Source of the DNA: Nymphaea colorata
Taxonomy: Eukaryota; Streptophyta; Magnoliopsida; Nymphaeales; Nymphaeaceae
Reading direction: 5' to 3'
DNA: 64,000 nucleotides
Assembly: GCF_008831285.2 (NCBI RefSeq)
Contig: NC_045146.1
Span: 23,701,703-23,765,702 of the forward strand
Positions 56,854-64,000 of this stretch are shown here, piece by piece; position 1 is the stretch's first letter; the number at the start of each line of letters is the position of its first letter. The translations under genes and the position numbers were made by a program. The notes beneath the pieces were generated by a model. The model made no database searches and was not told where the DNA came from. It saw only the letters and a program-made list of their open reading frames with translations.

Positions 56854-59729
56854 GCTTGTTTCCTAGAGCAAACAGAATCTCTATTCTTGAACCATGTAGG
56901 TAGATGAGCGTGTGGCTGGGAAGTCATGTTTACCGTTGGTCGCCATCAATCTATGAAAGTCAATGATTTGCAGTTGTTTAGAGAAGAAACTTAGGTGGAG
57001 CATATGGGGTCACCTGGCACCTTGTCTCCTGCCGACTCTTCTCCCTCATCAGAATTGAAAGCCCACGAGTGCCTTGCCTTTGGCCTAACCAGCATAAATT
57101 GCTACATAATAAAAATATGACAACTCGAGCGATTCGTGAAGGTATAAGCAAATGGATGCATCTTTTGCTGTTATGGCCCTTGCGATATTTAATATGAAAC
57201 TCTCGAGATCATCCACTGCCTGCACGAGGGGGAGAGATCTGGCTCTGCCATATGTCGACCAATGGCCGCCATTGAGTATCAGAGGATCTTCAAATTTGTT
57301 TAGCCATCGAAATGAGGTGGAGCAAATGGGTTAGCTCAGTCCTTGTCTCCTCCTGTTTCTATTGTATTGCGGCATTTTATTTTATGTTATTCAGCTTCCA
57401 TTGAAGATGGATGCCTGTCCTTCCTCTACCCAACATTGTTTTCCAACTCATGGAAACTCTACAACTTAAATAATGCTTTTATGCACTATGCAACGTAGTT
57501 GTCTCCTTTAATTTATTACCTTTACGGGAGATGATTATAGTCTATCACATGATTCATTATACTACTGTTCATTAGTTATGATGATTTTCCCTTTTTTCTT
57601 TTGTGAAGTTACAAACGACCACACCACCATGTAACATGCCATTAAATGGACTTAATTCAAAACTGGGATTAAGTCACGGTATTTTGATTTTTGGATGAGT
57701 GAAAGCTTAACAACCCATCGCCACCAAAAAAAAACTAAAAGTCCTCATTCTCTTGTTTTTGAGACCTTGGGTTGGGTTGCATCGATGATGACAGCAGTGC
57801 GCCCTTCAACTTAGCGATTGTATACTTGAATATATTACAAAAAACACATTCAATGTTTTCAAGAGTAAATAAAATGCCTATTTTTGATTTACATACAAAA
57901 TTAGAATGCCATGTTTGGATTTTAGTTACTCGCTCTATTTACATATAAAAAAGAAGCTGTTAAATGAAAAGTTTTCGATCTTAAGTGTGCTTTCGTGATG
58001 CCACTAAAAAGTTAGGCTTCATTTCCTAAAACCTTCATTAGAAACTTAATGATCATGCTGATGTTTTAAACTGCTAACATTACATCACTAACACACTTTA
58101 AACCTTCGATCGGCTTGATGAGAGATCTCGGCCATCTTAACACACTTTAAATCTAAGCCATGTTGTTTGAATCCGCCTGAATGGATTGATTTGATTCAAG
58201 TCGACTATTTGGCTCCGGTAGATGATTCAACGGCGTCATAGGTCAACTTGTTCTTTTATACATATATCTTAATTTCTATGTTTTAGATCATTTTTATTTA
58301 TTTAAAAAATATTTTAACAGGTTCACAACTAATTCAACTGAAATGATGAATCAGCTAATTTACCGAAGTAAGTCGCGTCCGCCTGACTTTAGAAACTCTT
58401 TTTTTTACAACATGTATTTGAAGTTATGACATTAATGAGATCCAATATCCTCTTACGAAGAAGAATCCATTGGAAAGTATGACAGAAAAAATATTGAATG
58501 TATTTCGCAGTCTTATAATATGTGATGTGCACGTGAAGGTGGTAATAAAAGAATATGTGCACGCCCATCAGGCTGCGTTGAACCTGGCTGTCTCTATTTC
58601 TGATGAATGTGAACACTGTGAAAGTGCATTTGAACCTAATTTCTGCTAAGTTTATTATATATATATATATAATAAAGAGAAAGAAAGAAAACAAGAAGAA
58701 AATAACATGCAGACTCAGGAATTTTTCATTAGATAAGTTGAACAATAATTTCAAAATTTAAATTAGAACCAAAATATAATGTTTAATTTTTTTATGCAGG
58801 TTCAATGAAAATTTCATAAAATTACATGTAATTTTTTTTATATAGGGGTAGGTAACGAAAGAAGTCTTATAAAAGATTATTTGCAAATTGAACCAAAGAA
58901 TCTGCCGTTGGTAAATCAGTCAATTTATCAATTCAGCTAAATTGTCTGTGAACTAGCAAAACATCAAAAATGTATTTGAAAAAAACAAAGAAGTACACAA
59001 AAATTAATTGAAAATAACTGATCTTAAATATTTTTAAAATAAAAAATGACATGTAGCATTCTTGACTCAGCCACCCAATTAAATTGGTTCGTCGCAGTAT
59101 TGATTTAAATTGTCCACTCGTGACGCCATTGATATGACACTTTAATTGGGAAGCAATGTTGTAAAAAATGCTCCATGTATAGTCGATAAGTAGCTTATTA
59201 GTCATTTGTCGACAAAGGTCGATGCAGGTTTGTATTGTTCAGAAAATTTGTATTTCTTGCGTATTTTCTTATTATTCAAAAGGTGAGGTTTCCAAATGAC
59301 TTTTCTCCTGATTAACGTGTTGCAGTTAGTGGGCTTGTGACAGATCATGAGATGATCAAGGATCTCCTTTATTATTGGCAAGAAATCAAGGAAAGAATTT
59401 GAATTTGGGTCCTCAGAAACTACTCTTTTGACACCTATTTTCCAAAGTATGTCGCAGATTTTCTGTGAAAAACCAGACTGAATTTAAAGCTCAAAACTGA
59501 AGATTCTGTAGCCGACTAAGTGGCCAACCGTTTCAATTCTATTTATTTCCATAGAAGTCGTATGGATCTCCAAGGCCGTTCAAGGTACAGCCAATTTTCG
59601 TTTGCACCCAAGCAGATCTTTTGTAAATTTTGAATTATATAAATAGCAAATCAAGCAAAATAGACAGAAAATTTTCCCAAAAATGGGCTTTCATTATATA
59701 CTTTTGCATATACAAAATGGACAATTGGG
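56854..59729. other. D11 upstream region and spacer to D12
   Basis: The first 380 bp resemble the D10/D13 upstream region. At about 57,240 the sequence switches to a D8/D6-type upstream module that has no gene of its own. Intergenic-unit DNA follows at 57,900-58,640, then the block B2 spacer. A short TA run is at 58,655-58,673. No gene is seen. Confidence 0.5.
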
Positions 59730-59766
59730 ATCCTTAGTGATCCTTTAAAATGCGGATGCTAAGGAT
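59730..59766 (-). promoter_or_regulatory. 3' UTR hairpin of D12
   Basis: AUCCUUAG/CUAAGGAU stem as in D7 and D9. Confidence 0.5.
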
Positions 59767-59805
59767 TAATTAAGTTTGAGCAAGTGGATGGACAGTAAAG
59801 CCTGA

Positions 59806-60654
59806 TCAACATCCTGCAACGATGTTGAGGAGGGAGACTTTAGCCTGGATCATGCATCTAAAGACATCCTCCAACTCCGCCTCTGTCTCACTCAATTTAA
59901 GATCTAATGCCTGCATCTGGATTTGTGCTTCTTGGGCAACATCCTCCCTCACAGTCTTGGATGAATGGCCAAGCAGTCTAAAGATAGCCACATCTGCCCT
60001 CTCTATTTCACTAACACAATCTTCATCACTCTCTGCATGGCTCTTGGAACTCAATAATCTGGAGAAGATGGACTTTGTTGCCTTTCTCCCCGAGACGCTC
60101 AAACTAAGAAGGCTGAAGGTAGAGACGGTAACAGCCCTCACATCGTTGAAGACCTTATCAACCACGTCGAGGTTGTCATCGGATGAGGACGCATGGTTTT
60201 CCACACTTTTCACTAATCTGAGGCACTTGCCCATCTCCTTCTTCATCCTCTTCCTGCTGCACTGATATGCACAGATGCCAGCTTCCAAACCAGAATCGCC
60301 TCTTCGAAGCATGGATCGAAGGGATTGGTGTTGCTCCCTCGTTTGCTGCAACGAGTCCTTCACCAACACGCAAGCATCCATTAAGCAGAGGAAGTCGTCC
60401 ATCAACTCCCTCACCAAACTCTCTTTGCCGCAAAGGGTTTGTTGAGTGAGTGGTAGTTGCAGTAAGGCATTGACGGAAGCCTAGAGGTCCTTGAGATGCC
60501 CAAGTCTGGTCACCAGCTGTGCCTTTCTTGATGGGCAGGCTTCCCAGGCCTTAACCAGATGAAGGCACTCCTGGACTCTGGCCAAGTTTGGGTGGGACTT
60601 TGAGGGAAAGCTAGTGGATCGAATGTGAAAAGATTTTGCAGACGTACTTGCCAT
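59806..60654 (-). pseudogene. DUF241 D12, broken by one nonsense codon
   Basis: Full-length DUF241 gene (282 codons from the family ATG at 60654) with a single visible lesion. Codon 58, Tyr (TAC) in LGHLKDLY of all intact paralogs, is TAG here (60481-60483). The frame is otherwise open to the normal stop and all later landmarks are intact (CSRKRMKKEM, MIQAKVSLLNIVAGC). The promoter TATA box and 3' hairpin are also intact. It is the block B2 partner of D9. The lesion is probably recent; it could also be a polymorphism or a sequencing error. No good internal ATG restores a family-like start. Confidence 0.85.
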
Positions 60655-60748
60655 TTTCTCTTTCTTTTCTGCTGGGACTGTAGGCAAAACAATCAAGATT
60701 CAAGATGATGATCTGATGTTGATGGTGAAGCCCTTCACCGCTCTCTCC

Positions 60749-60755
60749 TTATATA
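60749..60755 (-). promoter_or_regulatory. TATA box of D12
   Basis: TATATAA, 95 bp above the D12 ATG. The flank matches D9. Confidence 0.5.
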
Positions 60756-62683
60756 GCCTATGCTGGGGAGCGTGCGGAAATTTTCATCAGGAGACAACCC
60801 GAATCTTTCATTTGTTTGCGCAGGAAAGTATTCAATTAGGTGCCCAGCCCTGTCTGCCATCGGTTCCTCTTCAAGTAACTAAATAATTCCATACTTTCTT
60901 AGACGAAGAGGTGGATCATGTGGCTTCTCTGGGTCTTTGTCTCCCTCCAAGCCCTTCTGCATATGAACAATATATAGATCTGATCATCCCTCTCTGACAA
61001 ATGATTTCAATGATCCTTGGTGGTTGATATCCCACGAGAACCCTGTCTCTTGCATAGCTAGCATTCACTTCTAGACAGAAAAGCGCTTTAATTCGTGTGA
61101 TTCTTTTAACGAAATAAATTTATTTAGTAGCACGTGATATGTTGGTGCATGCCATGGCCATAGCAGTAATAAAATGCAGAAATTCTGCGATCCTAGCATC
61201 GGTATTTGCATATTGGATTTTCTGTCTTTATTTTTAACTGTAGCCTGTTTAGTAATAGAAAAATTTTGTTTATTTGGGCTTTCTAAGCTCTGGATATGGC
61301 ATAGTTTGTCTTTATCTGGGTGGGGAAAGCCATTTGATGGCAACATCTAGCACGTGAAGAAAGCAATAGATTAAGTCATTTCTTGTCGATTTCGATGAGA
61401 ACAAGTGTTTTTCTTCTGAAACTAAGCCAGATGCGTAATGAACAAGCCGAGTGCCTCCAATGGCGTGTAGCTCTGCTGCATGTAGTGTATTTTGATCTCT
61501 TCAAGGTGATCCATTCTCGGTGGATGAGGATCACAGCTACGAACAGGACGTGTCCTTTTGTCCTTGTCCTACTGAGCTTTATTGAAGTTTAATCATTTTA
61601 TCCCAAGAAAAGAAGAGACGTGTCGTTTGAAGCGGCATTTCGCTCTCCCTATGTGTGGATTCTTTATTTAATCTCGGAAGGATCGGAATATCTAATTTGT
61701 CCGGTGAAAGAGGAAGGAATCTAGTTTACCCAGCTTGGTTTTCCAAGAGCAGACAGCCTCTTGTGCTTGCTAACCCGTTAGTCTGTTTTTTCTTCATAAA
61801 TAATCATTCTGGAGCATGATTAAGATGCACTTCAACTGCTAGTAGAAGCTCCTTTCACCTGGCTAGAGATTAGATTGGAGACACTCTGAAGTTCAGGCCA
61901 ACTGATCTACAAACTGTTGATTGCGATAACCTGCTACCCAGATTGTGTAAAGGAAAACACAGATTGAACTAGATCATAAGGAAGGGAACCTCACTGGCTA
62001 GAAAGTAAAACAAAGCAATATCATAAATTCTGGTGATATAAGGCCGATGAATATATAGATCACTTGTCTTGTCCCACATAGATGGTCAGTTCCCACTTCA
62101 AATGTTCAATGGCTGCATTTTATTTCCAAGGCATTCTTCAGCAATGCGAGGAAAGGGTTGACGCCTTAACTTTAGCACAAACAGATGTAATCAAGATTAG
62201 AAAATAAAACAGCATGTACCTGAACGCCGATTTTATCGTCTTCTCTAATATCACTACATATTGCACTACGATTTATGCTTTTTCTCTCTAGTTGGTCTAT
62301 TCTTTTGAGTTAGTTTCTTAAGACACCTTCTTTTGTATTGGAAGCACTCGGATTTTTTAAACGGACCCAATGCCTTTTATGTATTTAAACAAGCTGCATT
62401 ATCACTAAAGTTGAATAGATTATATATGTTGATACATTTGCTGGATTTCCGCACAGGTAGGGAACCAGGTTTTAGTTGTATTGCCTTCCAACACGAATGG
62501 GATCTACGGGCACGCAATTCAAATTTATAAGATTGTATAAGTATCAGTTACTGGAAAGAATATTGAATTTAATTGCTTGTAACTTTTGTGACGTAGAAGT
62601 TTAAGCGACACAGAAATTTTTTCCGTGAAATAAATGATGATAATTTATAAGAAACTTGTGAACATGCTAACATAGCAGTAGGT
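60756..62683. other. D12 upstream module and spacer to D13
   Basis: Close copy of 50462-52549. No gene is seen. Confidence 0.5.
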
Positions 62684-62718
62684 TCCCTCGCAATCCTTTG
62701 GAATGCAGGTGCCAAGGA
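62684..62718 (-). promoter_or_regulatory. 3' hairpin relic of D13
   Basis: CCUUGGCA against UGCGAGGG keeps most pairs with one mismatch. Confidence 0.3.
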
Positions 62719-62751
62719 TAAAGTTTGAGCATATCGGCACTTTTTCTGGCT

Positions 62752-63455
62752 CAACACTCACGATGTTGGGACACTGGCTTGGTCCATAGACTCCATACAT
62801 AACATTCTCCAAATCTGCCTCTCTTTCCTCGAGCTGATATCTAATGCTTCCTTTTGCCTTTCTGCAACTCGTGCGTCATCCTTCCTTACTGACTTGGCTG
62901 AATGACCGTGCAGTCCGAATGTAGCCACAACTGCCCTCTCTTTTCCACTACAAAGACAATCTTCATCACCTTCTCCATCAAGGTTCTTGGAGCTCAATGA
63001 TCTTGAGAAGATGAACCGTTCTGCATTTCGCCTAGAGATGATCGGGCTAAGAGGTGTGCAGATTTAAAGAGCCCTGACATCATTGAATACTTGATCGATG
63101 ACCATGTCAAGATTGTCATTTGATGAATATGCATGCTCTTCTTGATCCTCTTCCTGCTGCCCTTGTAGGCACACACGTCAGCTCAGCTTCCAAACCAAAG
63201 GGATTGACCTGTTTCCCTCATGTAACACTGGTGACTGCTGTATCATTACCACAGGCAGTCATTATGCATACAAGGACATCCATCGACTCTCATCCCATGC
63301 TATTAAGGTGTCCAATTAATCCATTGACCAATTGTGCCTTCCTTGAGGGAGAGAATTCCCAACCATTAACCAAATCAAGGCACTCTTGGATTGGAACTAC
63401 GATTGAAGAAAGCTGGCGGAACAAATGTGGAAAGATTTTGCAAAAGTTCCTAGCT
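62752..63455 (-). pseudogene. DUF241 pseudogene D13
   Basis: DUF241 relic, partner of D10. The start codon is gone (AGGAACTTTTGC in place of ATGxCAAGTxCTTCTGC). Recognisable pieces are EFSPSRKAQLVNGLIGHLNS (about 63300-63360), CAYKGSRKRIKKS (about 63140-63175), an acidic block LDGEGDEDCL (about 62955-62985) and EALDISSRKE (about 62830-62860). These lie in different frames. D13 keeps the middle region that D10 has lost, so D10 shortened further after the block duplication. Confidence 0.8.
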
Positions 63456-64000
63456 GCTGTTCCTGTTCTTTCTGTTGTAAGCAAAACCCAGTAAGCAACA
63501 TGACGACACAGAACTCCTTTCCCTGATCTTGCTCATATACCTTTCACTGCGAAGCAACTAGAATCTTTTGGTGAAACATATTGCTAGATGAGCATGTGGC
63601 CGGTCTGTCATGCCTACGATTCGTCGCCATCAAACTATGAAAATTAATCATTTCAATTTGTTTAGAGAAGGAAATGAGGTGGACCATATGGGTTTGTCTC
63701 CTGTACCGACCTTCAATCCGTGTTCCTGAGCCCCTAAAAGCCCACGAGTGCATTGTCTTTGGCCTACCCAACATGCATTGCTACAAACAAAACATGACAA
63801 CTCAGACGATTCTTCTGAAGAGATAAAGAAATTAAAGGATGGATTATTGATGTTGTGAAGAACCCCGCATTTAACAAAAGGCCTCCTGTATCTGATAAAC
63901 CCTCCTCTGTTTTAACATGTCAGGTAATGGTGAAATTAAATTGTTTGCCTATTTTTTCTACTTTTCTGTTGCTCAGATGTCGTTTATCCTCATTTGTTGG
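63456..64000. other. D13 upstream flank to window end
   Basis: Copy of 53033-53580. No gene is seen. Confidence 0.5.

Larger units (their letters stand above)
57240..64000. repeat. array block B2 (D12 + D13), runs off the window
   Basis: Second copy of the block at 46990-53580. The last bases of the window match about 53,560-53,580. Confidence 0.75.

Noticed and set aside
59806-60417. Separate 203-codon protein from the 3' part of D12
   Set aside because: Its apparent start is a TTG inside the conserved ESLVRELMDD block. It is the remainder of the D12 frame after the nonsense codon.

Overview
The window looks like nuclear DNA of a flowering plant. Flanks are AT-rich with long TA, CT and GA microsatellites. 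The genes are intronless and plant-specific: class I (DAD1-like, Igamma type) plastid phospholipase A1 genes and DUF241 genes. There is also a relic plant Ty1/copia element primed by initiator-Met tRNA. The phospholipase genes are much more GC-rich than their flanks. I cannot name the species or order from the sequence.

Layout. Positions 1-8274 hold no gene I can recognise, only AT-rich DNA, a GC-rich island and small repeats. Positions 8275-17832 hold three tandem minus-strand phospholipase A1-Igamma genes (P1, P2, P3) with complete lipase domains; in P1 the transit-peptide start lies in a different frame from the lipase domain. Positions 17833-20787 are gene-poor, with a CT/AT microsatellite and repeat relics. 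Positions 20788-26427 are a decayed Ty1/copia retrotransposon on the minus strand, with both LTRs and an ATTGG target duplication.

From about 26.7 kb to the end is an array of 13 DUF241 copies, called D1-D13 here in map order. D1 and D2 lie on the plus strand and D3-D13 on the minus strand. Eight are intact (D1, D2, D5, D6, D7, D8, D9, D11). D4 has lost its C-terminus through a 14-bp tandem duplication. D12 carries one nonsense codon. D3, D10 and D13 are decayed. The array grew in blocks: [D5,D6] was copied to [D7,D8], and a block of more than 6 kb containing [D9,D10] was copied to [D12,D13]. Mosaic junctions show later exchange between copies.

The copies share more than coding sequence. Most have a TATATAA box about 70-95 bp before the ATG; five have a W-box (TTGACT) at a fixed 31-32 bp from it; and nearly all carry a hairpin 25-80 nt after the stop codon whose stem shows matched base changes between paralogs. 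That 3' hairpin is the strongest candidate for something undescribed. The biochemical role of DUF241 is not known to me. The phospholipases probably release fatty acids from plastid glycerolipids, a step that can feed jasmonate synthesis.
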